Shown: positions 53,860 through 62,654 of the stretch, one piece after another
Numbering within the stretch: the stretch's first letter is position 1
Layout: the number at the start of each line of letters is the position of its first letter
Assembly: GCA_003251535.1 (NCBI GenBank)
Contig: QKFD01000103.1
Coordinates: 57,806-121,805, forward strand
Direction of reading: 5' to 3'
Source: Chromatiales bacterium
Lineage (GTDB): Bacteria > Pseudomonadota > Gammaproteobacteria > Thiohalomonadales > Thiohalomonadaceae
DNA length: 64,000 nt
Program-made: the position numbers and the translations under genes
Notes under the pieces: generated by a model
What the model was told of the DNA's origin: nothing
Databases searched by the model: none
The model's input: the letters and a program-made list of their open reading frames with translations, nothing else

Positions 53860-54924
53860 GTGACTGATCCACGGCAGCCCCCCCGCGGACGCGGCACCGG
53901 CAGTCGCCCCGATCCCCGCTATGCCAGTGTGCAGCGGGAGTCGTTCGATGATGGTTGGACGCCCGAGGAGGCGCCGGTGGCCATCGCCACCGAGGTGATG
54001 GTGGACCGCAGCCGGACCATCATCAGCGAGAACGACTCGCCCGATCTCCCCTTTAACCGCTCGCTTAACCCCTATCGTGGCTGTGAACATGGCTGTATCT
54101 ACTGCTATGCCCGCCCTAGCCACGCCTGGCTCGATCTCTCTCCCGGTCTCGACTTCGAGAGCCGGTTGTTCCATAAACCGGCGGCGCCGGAGCTGCTGCG
54201 GGCGGCGCTGGCTGGCCGCCACTACCGCTGCGAACCCATCGCCATCGGCGTCAATACCGATGCCTATCAGCCCATTGAGCGGCGGTATGGCACCACTCGG
54301 GCCGTCATTGAGCTGTTGGCGGAGAGCCGCCACCCCTTCTCCCTGATCACCAAATCGAGCCTGGTCGAGCGCGATATCGATCTGCTGGCCCCGCTGGCCC
54401 GCGAGCGGTTGGTGGAGGTGGCCATCTCCCTCACCACCCTTGATCGGGCCATTGCCCGCAGCCTGGAGCCGCGGGCCGCCGCCCCGCAGCGGCGGCTGAC
54501 CACCATCGCCCGCCTCACGGCGGCAGGGATCCCGACCCGCGTGATGGTGGCGCCGGTGATCCCCGGTCTGACCGATCATGAGCTGGAGGCGATCTTGGCG
54601 GCGGCGCGGCAGGCCGGCGCGTGGGCCGCGGACTATGCGCTGTTGCGGCTACCCTATGAGGTGGAGGGGCTGTTTGAGGAGTGGCTGGCGCAGCACCAAC
54701 CGCTGCGGGCCGCCAAGGTGATGGCCCTATTGCGGGCGAGTCGAGGGGGTAAGAGCTACGACAGCCGTTTTGGGCAGCGGCTACGGGGCAGTGGGGTACT
54801 GGCGGAGCTGTTACAGCGCCGCTTCAGTGTCGCCCTGCGGCGCCTCGCCTTCCCCGGTATCCCGACGCTCGATTGCGGCCGGTTCCAGCCGCCCAACAAC
54901 TCCCCCCAGCTCGATCTATTCTGA
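53860..54924 (+). CDS. PA0069-type radical SAM protein
   Basis: The 354-residue radical S-adenosylmethionine protein has the [4Fe-4S] cluster motif in RGCEHGCIYCYARPSHAW (Cys-x3-Cys-x2-Cys). After it come INTDAYQP-type and LITKSSLVERDIDLL segments and VMVAPVIPGLTDHELEAIL, as in the SplB/PA0069 group. The spore photoproduct lyase relatives repair DNA, but this branch has no known substrate. The start is GTG at 53860, 39 bases after the DsrE-like gene, probably cotranscribed. Confidence 0.85.
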   Translation: MTDPRQPPRGRGTGSRPDPRYASVQRESFDDGWTPEEAPVAIATEVMVDRSRTIISENDSPDLPFNRSLNPYRGCEHGCIYCYARPSHAWLDLSPGLDFESRLFHKPAAPELLRAALAGRHYRCEPIAIGVNTDAYQPIERRYGTTRAVIELLAESRHPFSLITKSSLVERDIDLLAPLARERLVEVAISLTTLDRAIARSLEPRAAAPQRRLTTIARLTAAGIPTRVMVAPVIPGLTDHELEAILAAARQAGAWAADYALLRLPYEVEGLFEEWLAQHQPLRAAKVMALLRASRGGKSYDSRFGQRLRGSGVLAELLQRRFSVALRRLAFPGIPTLDCGRFQPPNNSPQLDLF

Positions 54925-55003
54925 GCGGTGACCCGCTGGGCCCGCCTGCGACGGTCATAGGAATGGCGTAGAATCTCCCGCCCGTCTCTAATCTGTTGTG
55001 GCT

Positions 55004-55423
55004 ATGAACCCCTACCGGCTCCATCCGACCCTCGCCCGTGACACCTTCGCTGTGGGCCATATGCGGCTGTGTGAGCTGCGGCTGTTGGACGATCGCCGCT
55101 TCCCGTGGCTGATCTTGGTGCCGCGCTTGGCCGGCGCCCTTGAACTGCATGACCTACCGGCGGAGACCCAGGGGCAGCTGATTGCCGAGTCGAGCACCAT
55201 CGCCCCCCTGCTGCTGGATCTGTTTGAGGGGGACAAGATCAACTGCGGGGCCCTCGGCAATCAGGTATCGCAGCTCCATTGGCACCTCATCGTCCGGCGC
55301 CACCATGATGTCGCCTGGCCCGCCTCCCCCTGGGGCTTCGGCACCCGCATCCCCTACCCGCGCGGGGAGGGGGAGGCGACGGTGGCCCAGCTCCGCTCCG
55401 CCTTACCGCTCTTTGCCGATTGA
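55004..55423 (+). CDS. HIT domain protein
   Basis: The 139-residue protein has a histidine-triad domain. It reads FPWLILVPRLAGALELHDL in the first half and VSQLHWHLIVRRHHDVAWP in the second. The motif keeps two of three triad histidines (His-Trp-His) with Arg residues following, a variant frequent in proteobacterial HIT proteins that act on dinucleotides. The substrate is unknown. ATG 55004 is preferred; GTG 54998 is two codons upstream. Confidence 0.87.
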   Translation: MNPYRLHPTLARDTFAVGHMRLCELRLLDDRRFPWLILVPRLAGALELHDLPAETQGQLIAESSTIAPLLLDLFEGDKINCGALGNQVSQLHWHLIVRRHHDVAWPASPWGFGTRIPYPRGEGEATVAQLRSALPLFAD

Positions 55424-55448
55424 GTGGTGTGCCCGGTTGGGGTCCGGG

Positions 55449-56612
55449 CTAGGCCGTCGGATCGGCCACCGGCATCAGCTCCAGCTGTCCCTGCCGTACC
55501 CGCAGCGCCACCTCTCCCGCCACTAGGCGCTGGAGCTGCTCTCCCACCAGCGCCCCGCGCCAGCCGTGGAGTAGGGCGATCTCTCGGCCCCCCAATAACA
55601 GCGCCTCCAGCTCCCGGCGGGTGGCGATGGCGCTGGGGCTCACCTGCTGTTCGGCCCCCCGCAGGCGGACAATGGCCATCATGGCATCGGCGATCGCCTC
55701 CTGCTCCAGGGTGAGCCGCTCCCCCTGCTCCAGTCTTGGCCAGGCCTGTTTTGGTAGGGCGCGTGCCTCTGCCACCAGCGCCAGCAACGCCTTGCCGTGG
55801 CGCTCTGCCACCGGCTTGGGGAGGCCGCGGATGCGGGCGAGTTTATCGGTACTCTCCGGGAGGATGCGGGCCACATCCAATAGCACCTCGTCCGAGGCCA
55901 CCCAGCGGCGCGGTAGATCGTCCTCTTGTGCCCGCTGCTCGCGCCAAGCGGCCAGCAGTTGGAGGGCGGCCAGCTGCACACCGCGCAGTTTCTGGCGCCC
56001 CTTGATGCGCTCCCACGCCTCCTCGGGGTCGGTGTGGTAGAGCTGCGGCTGGGTGAGGGCGGCAAAATCCTCCGCCAGCCAGCTGCTGCGGCCGCGCCGC
56101 TCCAGCTCGGCCAGCAGGCGCTGATAGACCGCCACTAGATGGATCACGTCGTCGGCGGCGTAGCGCAGTTGGGCGGTGTCCAGTGGCCGCTGCTCCCAGT
56201 CGGTACGCGAGTGGCTCTTGTCCAGCTCGATGCCGAGTAGCTCCTTCACCAATGCGCCGTAACCCACCTGATCGCCGTGGCCCAGCAGGGTGGCGGCGAT
56301 CTGGGTATCCCATAGTGGGGTGGGTAGCTCGCCAAACAGGTGGTAAAAGATCTCCAGATCCTGGCGCGCAGAGTGGAGCACCTTGGTCACCGCCGGATCC
56401 ATCAACAGCGCACGGAGCGGTGTGAGATCGGTGATGGCGATGGGGTCGATCACCGCCGTCTGCTGCTCGTCGGCCAACTGGATCAGGCAGAGGCGCGGGT
56501 AGTAGGAGCGTTCGCGCACAAATTCAGTATCCAGGGTGACAAAGCGGCTGCGGCGCAGCTGCTCACAGATCCGTTGCAGCCCTTCGGCGGTGTCGATATA
56601 GCTCTCTTGCAT
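55449..56612 (-). CDS. rnd: Ribonuclease D
   Basis: The 387-residue 3'-5' exoribonuclease takes part in tRNA 3' maturation. DEDD nuclease motifs are LDTEFVRERSYYPRLCLIQL (Asp, Glu), VLHSARQDLEIF (Asp) and RYAADDVIHLVAVYQRL (Tyr, Asp). HRDC regions follow (WVASDEVLLDVARILPES; KLARIRGLPKPVAERHGKAL). Length is near E. coli RNase D (375). The ATG at 56612 gives the family N-terminus MQESYIDTAEGLQRICE. It converges with the HIT gene. Confidence 0.93.
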   Translation of the reverse strand: MQESYIDTAEGLQRICEQLRRSRFVTLDTEFVRERSYYPRLCLIQLADEQQTAVIDPIAITDLTPLRALLMDPAVTKVLHSARQDLEIFYHLFGELPTPLWDTQIAATLLGHGDQVGYGALVKELLGIELDKSHSRTDWEQRPLDTAQLRYAADDVIHLVAVYQRLLAELERRGRSSWLAEDFAALTQPQLYHTDPEEAWERIKGRQKLRGVQLAALQLLAAWREQRAQEDDLPRRWVASDEVLLDVARILPESTDKLARIRGLPKPVAERHGKALLALVAEARALPKQAWPRLEQGERLTLEQEAIADAMMAIVRLRGAEQQVSPSAIATRRELEALLLGGREIALLHGWRGALVGEQLQRLVAGEVALRVRQGQLELMPVADPTA

Positions 56613-56938
56613 GGTCTCTCTCTGGTGGTGCCGTGCCGCGTGGCGCCTGTGAAGGGGCACGCAGGGGAGGGCGAGGGGACGGGAGTATATCGGCAATGGC
56701 CACCGCGCCGGCTAGTGGTTGGCCGCTCCACCCGCTCCGCTGTAGAAGTTCGCACGATTCCCAAAGGGGGACAAGCCACCGCCGGGATACACTTTCCGGT
56801 GCGAGAGGGGGGCGATTGGCGATATGATGCGCCCGCTGTATTGACTGATGACCCTTCTCGCGCTGCCCATGGATCTCCACCTCTGGCGAGGCTGGGGGGA
56901 GCGAAGTGGGGGAATGGCGCCCGAGCCCGAATCCGCCC
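56613..56938. other. Divergent intergenic region without a gene
   Basis: These 326 bases separate rnd (minus) from a membrane protein gene (plus). I see no credible ORF, RNA or strong hairpin. A GTG at 56906 could extend the plus-strand gene by 11 codons. Confidence 0.55.
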
Positions 56939-57445
56939 ATGGGACAGCTACTCTCGCTCTATCTGCAAATCGCGCTGCTGCGCGCCGGTCCGCAGCGGCT
57001 GCCACCGTCACGGCTGCTGTTGGTGCTACTGCTGGCCAGCCACGCCCTATTCGGCTACCTCTTGGGCGCACTGGATGAGCCGGCGCCCTATGCCTTAGTC
57101 CACGCTGCGCTCATGACCCTGCTGATGGTCTCGGTCACCCACGCCCTGCTGCTCTGGTGCCGGCACCTGGAGCGCTTGGCGCAGACCCTCAGCGCCCTGG
57201 CGGGTACCGATCTACTGCTTGGCCTTATCTCACTGCCGATCCAGTTGTGGAGTGCCGCCCATGGCGAGCCGCAGGTGCTGAAGGCGCTGTTGGTGCTCGG
57301 GTTACTGGTCTGGTCGGTGGTGATCACCGCCCACATCCTGCGCCACGCCCTCGATCTCGCCATGGTCCAGACGGTACCCATCGCCCTGAGCTACACGCTG
57401 CTCTCCTATATGCTCGCGGTGGCGGCAATGCCCCCGGCGGGCTGA
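56939..57445 (+). CDS. Integral membrane protein, unknown function
   Basis: The 168-residue protein has about five hydrophobic helices, such as LLLVLLLASHALFGYLLGAL, LMTLLMVSVTHALLLW and LVLGLLVWSVVITAHILRHA, with His residues at helix ends. I do not recognise a named family; it looks like the small conserved membrane proteins often found before mpl in this group. It ends 26 bases before mpl and is probably cotranscribed. ATG 56939 was chosen because the first helix follows directly. Confidence 0.68.
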   Translation: MGQLLSLYLQIALLRAGPQRLPPSRLLLVLLLASHALFGYLLGALDEPAPYALVHAALMTLLMVSVTHALLLWCRHLERLAQTLSALAGTDLLLGLISLPIQLWSAAHGEPQVLKALLVLGLLVWSVVITAHILRHALDLAMVQTVPIALSYTLLSYMLAVAAMPPAG

Positions 57446-57471
57446 CTCCCCCTTCCCTCGGAGACCCCAAC

Positions 57472-58824
57472 GTGCACCTCCATATCCTCGGAATCTGCGG
57501 AACCTTCATGGGCGGCGTGGCGCAGCTGGCCCGCGCCCTAGGCCATGAGGTGAGTGGCCAGGACGCCAACGTCTACCCGCCGATGAGCGATCAACTACAG
57601 GCGGCGGGGATCACCTTGCAGGAGGGCTATAGCGCCGCGGGTGTGCCGCCGGAGGCCGATGTGGTGGTCATCGGCAACGCGCTGAGCCGAGGTAATCCCG
57701 CCGTGGAGGCGGTGTTGGACCGCGGGATGCGCTACACCTCCGGGGCGCAGTGGCTGGCGGATGAGCTGCTGCCAGGGCGTTGGGTGTTGGCTGTGGCCGG
57801 CACCCACGGCAAGACCTCCACCTCGGCCATGCTGGCCTGGATCCTGGAATATGCCGGGATGCGGCCGGGTTTTCTCATCGGCGGGGTGCCGCGTAACTTC
57901 GGCCACTCGGCACGGCTGGGTGAGTCGCCCTTTTTTGTGGTGGAGGCGGATGAGTACGACACCGCCTTCTTCGACAAGCGCTCCAAGTTTGTCCATTACC
58001 ATCCCCGGACCGCCGTGCTCAACAACCTTGAGTTTGATCACGCGGATATTTTTCCTGATCTGGCGGCTATCGAGCGGCAGTTCCACCACTTCGTTCGCAC
58101 AATACCGGGTCAGGGGCTCATCATCCGCGGGGCCGCGGAGCCGGCCCTGGATCGGGTCATGGCCATGGGCTGTTGGACCCCAGTGGAGCGGGTGGGAGAG
58201 GCCGAGGGTTGGTGCGCGTGCAACGTTGATGATGCCGGTAGCTGCTTTGAGGTCCACTTCCAGGGGCACTATCAGGGGACGGTGGAGTGGTCGCAGCTCG
58301 GTGCCCACAATGTCGCCAACGCCTTGGCGGCCATCGCAGCGGCGCGTCACGCCGGGGTCCCGGTGGGCCACGCCTGCGCGGCATTGGCAGAGTTTGGGGG
58401 GGTGAAGCGGCGGCTGGAGGTGCGTGGTGAGGTGCGCGGGATCACCGTCTATGACGACTTTGCCCACCACCCCACCGCCATTGAGGTGACCCTAGCCGCC
58501 CTGCGGGGGCGGGTAGGGGAGGGGCGGATCCTGGCGGTGGTGGAGCCGCGCTCCAACACCATGCGTATGGGGGTCCACCGCGACCAGCTGGCGCCGGCCC
58601 TGGTGGCGGCTGATCGCGCCTTCCTCTACGCCCCTGCCAATCTCCCCTGGGATACCGCAGGACTGGCGGCGGGGCTGGGGGAGCGCGGTGAGATCCACCG
58701 TGAACTAGACTCACTGCTTGAGGCCATCACTGCCCAGGCCCGGCCGGGGGACGCCATCTTAGTGATGAGCAACGGCGCCTTCGGTGGTATCCACCAGCGG
58801 TTACTCCAGGCGCTCGCCCAGTGA
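57472..58824 (+). CDS. mpl: UDP-N-acetylmuramate:L-alanyl-gamma-D-glutamyl-meso-diaminopimelate ligase
   Basis: This 450-residue Mur-ligase family enzyme attaches the recycled tripeptide to UDP-MurNAc. The N-terminal HLHILGICGTFMGGVAQLAR is the Mpl-type nucleotide-sugar domain; the ATP P-loop is GTHGKT at 110-115; ADEYDTAFFDKRSKFVHYHP and NNLEFDHADIFPDL follow. The C-terminal domain has VYDDFAHHPTAIEVTL and EPRSNTMRMG. GTG is the start, with GGAGA 9 bases before it. It complements AmpD (15624-16175) in murein recycling. Confidence 0.94.
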   Translation: MHLHILGICGTFMGGVAQLARALGHEVSGQDANVYPPMSDQLQAAGITLQEGYSAAGVPPEADVVVIGNALSRGNPAVEAVLDRGMRYTSGAQWLADELLPGRWVLAVAGTHGKTSTSAMLAWILEYAGMRPGFLIGGVPRNFGHSARLGESPFFVVEADEYDTAFFDKRSKFVHYHPRTAVLNNLEFDHADIFPDLAAIERQFHHFVRTIPGQGLIIRGAAEPALDRVMAMGCWTPVERVGEAEGWCACNVDDAGSCFEVHFQGHYQGTVEWSQLGAHNVANALAAIAAARHAGVPVGHACAALAEFGGVKRRLEVRGEVRGITVYDDFAHHPTAIEVTLAALRGRVGEGRILAVVEPRSNTMRMGVHRDQLAPALVAADRAFLYAPANLPWDTAGLAAGLGERGEIHRELDSLLEAITAQARPGDAILVMSNGAFGGIHQRLLQALAQ

Positions 58825-58898
58825 AGCGTAACGGTTATGGCGGGCGAGCGGCGTTGCTGGTGGGTCGTCGGACCTGCCACTGGGCCGGGACCTGACCG

Positions 58899-59516
58899 AT
58901 GCAGCGCGACACCATCGCCATTGCCATCACCGGCGCCTCCGGCGCCCCTTACGCCCTGCGGCTACTGGAGTGCCTAGTGACCGCCGGCCGGCCGATCCAG
59001 CTGATGATCTCCGCTGCGGCGCAGGTGGTGATGGCCACGGAGACCGATCTCCAGCTCCCCACCCGCCCCGAGGCGGTGGCGGAGCTGCTAACGGAGCGGT
59101 TTGCCGCCGCCCCGGGGCAGCTGCGGGTGTTTGGCCCGCGCCAGTGGATGGCGCCGGTGGCCAGTGGGTCGAGTGGTCCGGGGGCGATGGTGATCGTCCC
59201 CTGCTCCACCGGCACCCTCTCCGCGGTGGCCTTGGGGGCGAGCGATAATCTCATTGAGCGGGCCGCCGATGTGGTACTGAAGGAGCGGCGCCAGCTGATC
59301 CTGGTGCCGCGGGAGACGCCGCTCTCCGCCATCCACCTAGAGCATATGTTGACGTTGGCGCGGTTGGGGGCGGTGATCCTGCCGGCGGCTCCCGGTTTCT
59401 ACCACCGCCCTGAGGGGATCGGGGACTTGATCGACTTCATCGTTGCCCGCATCCTCGATCACTTAGATATCCCGCATACATTGACCGCCCGTTGGGGCGA
59501 CGGCTATGGAGGTTAG
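58899..59516 (+). CDS. ubiX: Flavin prenyltransferase UbiX
   Basis: The 205-residue enzyme joins a dimethylallyl group to FMN, making the prenyl-FMN cofactor for the UbiD decarboxylase of ubiquinone synthesis. Family blocks are AIAITGASGAPYALRLLE at the start, APVASGSSGPGAMVIVPCST, SDNLIERAADVVLKERRQLI, LVPRETPLSAIHLEHM and PAAPGFYHRP. It overlaps the next gene by 11 bases, implying coupled translation. The partner ubiD is not in the window; ubiH and ubiI are at 36.4-38.9 kb. Confidence 0.94.
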   Translation: MQRDTIAIAITGASGAPYALRLLECLVTAGRPIQLMISAAAQVVMATETDLQLPTRPEAVAELLTERFAAAPGQLRVFGPRQWMAPVASGSSGPGAMVIVPCSTGTLSAVALGASDNLIERAADVVLKERRQLILVPRETPLSAIHLEHMLTLARLGAVILPAAPGFYHRPEGIGDLIDFIVARILDHLDIPHTLTARWGDGYGG

Positions 59517-60135
59517 CGTGCAGCACTCCGGCGAGACCTCACTTATCCCCATTTTTCCGCTCCATGCCGTGCTGTTTCCCGGTGGACCATTGGCCCTGCG
59601 CATCTTCGAGACCCGCTATCTGGATATGGTGAGCGAGTGTCTGAAGCAGGAGAGCGGTTTTGGGGTCTGTCTCATTCGGGATGGCGAGGAGGTAGGGAAG
59701 GCGGCACAACCCTACGATATCGGCACCTACGGCACCATCAGCTACTGGCACCGGCGGGATGACGGCCTGCTAGGGGTGACGGTGATGGGGGAGCGGATCT
59801 TCCGCATCCTGCGCACAGAGGTGCGCCCCAATCAGCTGTTAATGGGCGAGGTGGAGTTTCTCAGCGCCAACCAACCCCAAGCGACCCCCGTGCCAGAGCG
59901 GTTTACGCCGCTGGTGGAGCGGTTGCGGACGGTGATCGATCAGCTCGATCACCCCTATATCCACCTGGCACGCCACTTCGATGACGCCTGCTGGGTCGGT
60001 AGCCGGTTGGCCGAGCTGCTACCCATCCCACTGGAGCACAAACAGCACTTTCTGATGCTGGATGATGCGGTGCAGCGGCTGGAGCGGATCGCGGCCCTAC
60101 TGGAGACCGGCGAATTTGTCGCTGGTGACCAGTAG
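59506..60135 (+). CDS. Lon N-terminal (substrate-binding) domain protein
   Basis: The 209-residue protein resembles the N-terminal domain of Lon protease without ATPase or protease parts: LIPIFPLHAVLFPGGPLALR, IFETRYLDMVSECLKQES, FGVCLIRDGEEVG, then GVTVMGERIFRILRTEV. Stand-alone Lon-N/PUA-like proteins are widespread and of unclear role, perhaps binding damaged proteins. The start lies in the end of ubiX and its 3' end overlaps the convergent DedA-PAP2 gene by 39 bases. Confidence 0.86.
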   Translation: MEVSVQHSGETSLIPIFPLHAVLFPGGPLALRIFETRYLDMVSECLKQESGFGVCLIRDGEEVGKAAQPYDIGTYGTISYWHRRDDGLLGVTVMGERIFRILRTEVRPNQLLMGEVEFLSANQPQATPVPERFTPLVERLRTVIDQLDHPYIHLARHFDDACWVGSRLAELLPIPLEHKQHFLMLDDAVQRLERIAALLETGEFVAGDQ

Positions 60136-62106
60136 CAGCGGACAGCAGGCGCGGGCCCGCGGTGCCACCTGACCGAAGCCGGCGAGGGTCTGGCGCAGGA
60201 GCCGGATCCCACTAGCGTACTCACCCGCCGTGAGGGGGATAGAGGCGAGGCCCCACGGCTGTTTTACCTCCAGTCGGCTCACACTCCCGACCCACAGCGG
60301 GGCCGCCTGTGGCATCAGCTGGAGATCGGCGCGCCACAGCCGCAGGATGTAGGCGGCCCCCTGCTCCCCGGCGATGGGATAGAGCAGCGCCAGCTGCTCG
60401 TGGCGACCATCATGGACCTGCGGGAGTACCGGCAGCTTAGCCATGGTTTCATCATTGGCCAGCCAGTGGAGCCAACTGGTGGCGGTCAACTCCGTACTCC
60501 TCTGCCAGCCGTGTTGGAGCAGGTGCTGCACCAGCGGCTCCAGCGGCCCGGCATATTGGAGGGTGAGCGGCTGCCGGTAGTCATCCCGTAGATCCCGGCG
60601 GTAGTTGGGTAGGCCGTTATAACCACCGTTCCACCACGCCTGGGCCGCCATCTGGGTGGTCTCCCGTTGCGGCTGGTAGCGCGCCAGATCTGCCTGGAAG
60701 TGGCTGGCAAACTGCCAGCCGCCGGCCAGTAGTTGGGTCGCCAGGGCGACACCCCCCAGGGTCAGGGCCGAGAGCGGCGCCACGGCATGGCGGCGGTAGG
60801 CGATCCCGAGCAGCGCCACCCAGGTAAAGCCGAGGGCGAGCCCCCCCACCACATCGGAGAACCAGGCGATCCCGAGGTAGACCTTGGCAAAACCGATGGC
60901 GGTGATCAGGGCGGCGATGCTGGCGTAGATCAGCCAACGCCGGGTGGGGCGCAGCTCGCGGGCGATGAGTACACCGAGAAAGCCATAGACCAGCATGGCC
61001 CCCATGGCGGTGCCGCTGGGGAAGCGATCACTGGCACCGGCTAACAGCGGGGCCGGACGCTCCCCCAGGCCAGTGAGTTGGAGTAGCCAGGTGAGCGCCA
61101 AGGCGAAGCCGACCGCCCCTACCCAGTGGGCCGCGGCTCGCCAGCGGCGGCGCCAGGCGAGCCAGAGGGTGACATTGACAACCAGGGCCCCCAGGACCGG
61201 CGGGCGACCGAGGAGGTGGAGGAGTACCAGGGCGCGATCCGCCACCGGACTGCGCAGCCCCTCCAGGGAGAAGTAGATGAAGGCGTCGTAGTTGTGGAGT
61301 AGGCCACCCCCCGCCACATTCTCCAGGAGTGTCAGGAACAGGGCGGCGGCCAGGATGAGTAGGAGTGCCAGCAGGGTCAGGCCGCGGGTCTCCGGGTGCT
61401 CCGGGTCGAGCAGTGCCGCGGGTAGGCGTCCCAACAGCGGGTGCAGGCGGCTCCAGGCCAACACCCGCACAATGATGCCGTGGGCCCGTGGGTGGAGTAG
61501 CTCGAAACCGCGGCGGACCGCCCACACCGCCAGGACGATGAGTAGTAACAGGAGCCCGGCGAGGAAGGCGAGGCGGGTGGCCACTTCGGCGGCGAGGCCG
61601 AGGGAGGCGGCAAACACCGCGCCGGGGATGACATAGACCGGCGCCCAGAGCAGGCCCGAGATGACATTGACGGCGAGGAAGCGGCTGGGGGCCATGCCCA
61701 GCATTCCCGCCACCGCTGGGATGACGGGGCGGATGGGGCCGATAAAACGGCCAAACAGTACCCCCTTGCCGCCATGGCGATGGAAGAAGTCGGTGGAGCG
61801 CTGGACCAAAGAGGGGTAGGCGGTGAAGGGCCAGATGGCCAGTAACCGCTCCCGGAAGTGCCAGCCGAGCCAGAAGCTCACCCCATCTCCCACCACCGCC
61901 CCGGCGGCGGCCCATAGCAGCACGGGGGTCACGGGGAGGGCGCCGCTCCCCACCAGTGCGCCGATGCCGAACATCAGCACCGCCCCGGGGAGGAAGAGCC
62001 CTACAACCGCCAGCGACTCCGCCGCTGCGATGCAAAACACCACCAGCCCAGCCCAGTGGGGATGGGCGGAGATCCAGTCGAGGATGGGGGCGAGGTCGAA
62101 GGGCAC
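60097..62106 (-). CDS. DedA - PAP2 - LssY fusion membrane protein with degenerate PAP2 site
   Basis: The 669-residue inner-membrane protein has three parts. A DedA domain (about 1-190) has LPGAVLMFGIGALVGSG and FGRFIGPIRPVIPAVAGM. A PAP2-type domain (about 230-430) follows, then a soluble LssY-like C-terminal domain (TTQMAAQAWWNGGYNG, LTATSWLHWLANDE). DedA proteins move or bind lipids and PAP2 enzymes remove lipid phosphates. Here the PAP2 motifs read PSGT (Thr366 for His) and YLGIAWFSD (Ala414 for His), so phosphatase activity is doubtful. GTG 62106 gives the family start; an ATG at 62220 would add an atypical leader. Its 3' end overlaps the Lon-N gene by 39 bases. Confidence 0.85.
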   Translation of the reverse strand: MPFDLAPILDWISAHPHWAGLVVFCIAAAESLAVVGLFLPGAVLMFGIGALVGSGALPVTPVLLWAAAGAVVGDGVSFWLGWHFRERLLAIWPFTAYPSLVQRSTDFFHRHGGKGVLFGRFIGPIRPVIPAVAGMLGMAPSRFLAVNVISGLLWAPVYVIPGAVFAASLGLAAEVATRLAFLAGLLLLLIVLAVWAVRRGFELLHPRAHGIIVRVLAWSRLHPLLGRLPAALLDPEHPETRGLTLLALLLILAAALFLTLLENVAGGGLLHNYDAFIYFSLEGLRSPVADRALVLLHLLGRPPVLGALVVNVTLWLAWRRRWRAAAHWVGAVGFALALTWLLQLTGLGERPAPLLAGASDRFPSGTAMGAMLVYGFLGVLIARELRPTRRWLIYASIAALITAIGFAKVYLGIAWFSDVVGGLALGFTWVALLGIAYRRHAVAPLSALTLGGVALATQLLAGGWQFASHFQADLARYQPQRETTQMAAQAWWNGGYNGLPNYRRDLRDDYRQPLTLQYAGPLEPLVQHLLQHGWQRSTELTATSWLHWLANDETMAKLPVLPQVHDGRHEQLALLYPIAGEQGAAYILRLWRADLQLMPQAAPLWVGSVSRLEVKQPWGLASIPLTAGEYASGIRLLRQTLAGFGQVAPRARACCPLLLVTSDKFAGLQ

Positions 62107-62244
62107 GGGGGTCAGTGAACTCGGGGAGATGGGTGTGGTAATTTTGCCCGATGCCGATGGCCGTCGGCAGCTTTTGGTGTCTATCTGGCGCTGGAGGCGG
62201 GGGCGGCCGCCTGGCGCCATTCTGCGGCTGTGAAGGAATCACCA

Positions 62245-62589
62245 GTGAATTCAAGCTATCTTCAACGCGCCGATACCGAGCGCCTCAAGCAGATTGCGCT
62301 GCTGTGCTATCTCCTTCAGGCGGGCTCCTTCCTGTTTGGGATCACCCTATTAGTGGCGCTCATCATCGGTTATATCAAACGGTCGGACGCCCGGGGCACC
62401 TGGCTAGAGTCCCACTACCGTTGGCAGATCCGCACCTTCTGGTGGACGCTGCTCTGGAGTTTAGTCGCGGGGGTGACGACGCTCTTGCTGGTGGGTTACG
62501 CCATTATTCCGATCGTGGTGATCTGGTTCATCTACCGCATCGCCCGCGGTTGGCTCGCCCTGATCGATGGCAAGCCGCTGCCCATGTGA
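62245..62589 (+). CDS. DUF4870-like small membrane protein
   Basis: The 114-residue protein has about three hydrophobic helices: LLCYLLQAGSFLFGITLLVA, FWWTLLWSLVAGVTTLLLVG and AIIPIVVIWFIYRIARGW. HYRWQIRTF between them matches DUF4870/YIP1-like small membrane proteins. AAGGA is 8 bases before GTG 62245; another GTG at 62230 is in frame. The role is unknown. A GGCGTTGC/GCAACGCC hairpin (62600-62621) sits between it and metY. Confidence 0.7.
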   Translation: MNSSYLQRADTERLKQIALLCYLLQAGSFLFGITLLVALIIGYIKRSDARGTWLESHYRWQIRTFWWTLLWSLVAGVTTLLLVGYAIIPIVVIWFIYRIARGWLALIDGKPLPM

Positions 62590-62654
62590 ACTGAAGTAGG
62601 GCGTTGCACCCACGCAACGCCAATGACAATAGAACCATCTGAGGGGATACCACT

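Noticed and set aside
57157..57471. Upstream extension of mpl
   Set aside because: It overlaps the membrane protein gene and precedes the conserved Mpl start; GTG 57472 has a good ribosome site.
61028..62254. Second minus-strand frame over the DedA-PAP2 gene (about 408 residues)
   Set aside because: A Pro/Arg/Gly-rich shifted frame of the real gene without domain similarity.
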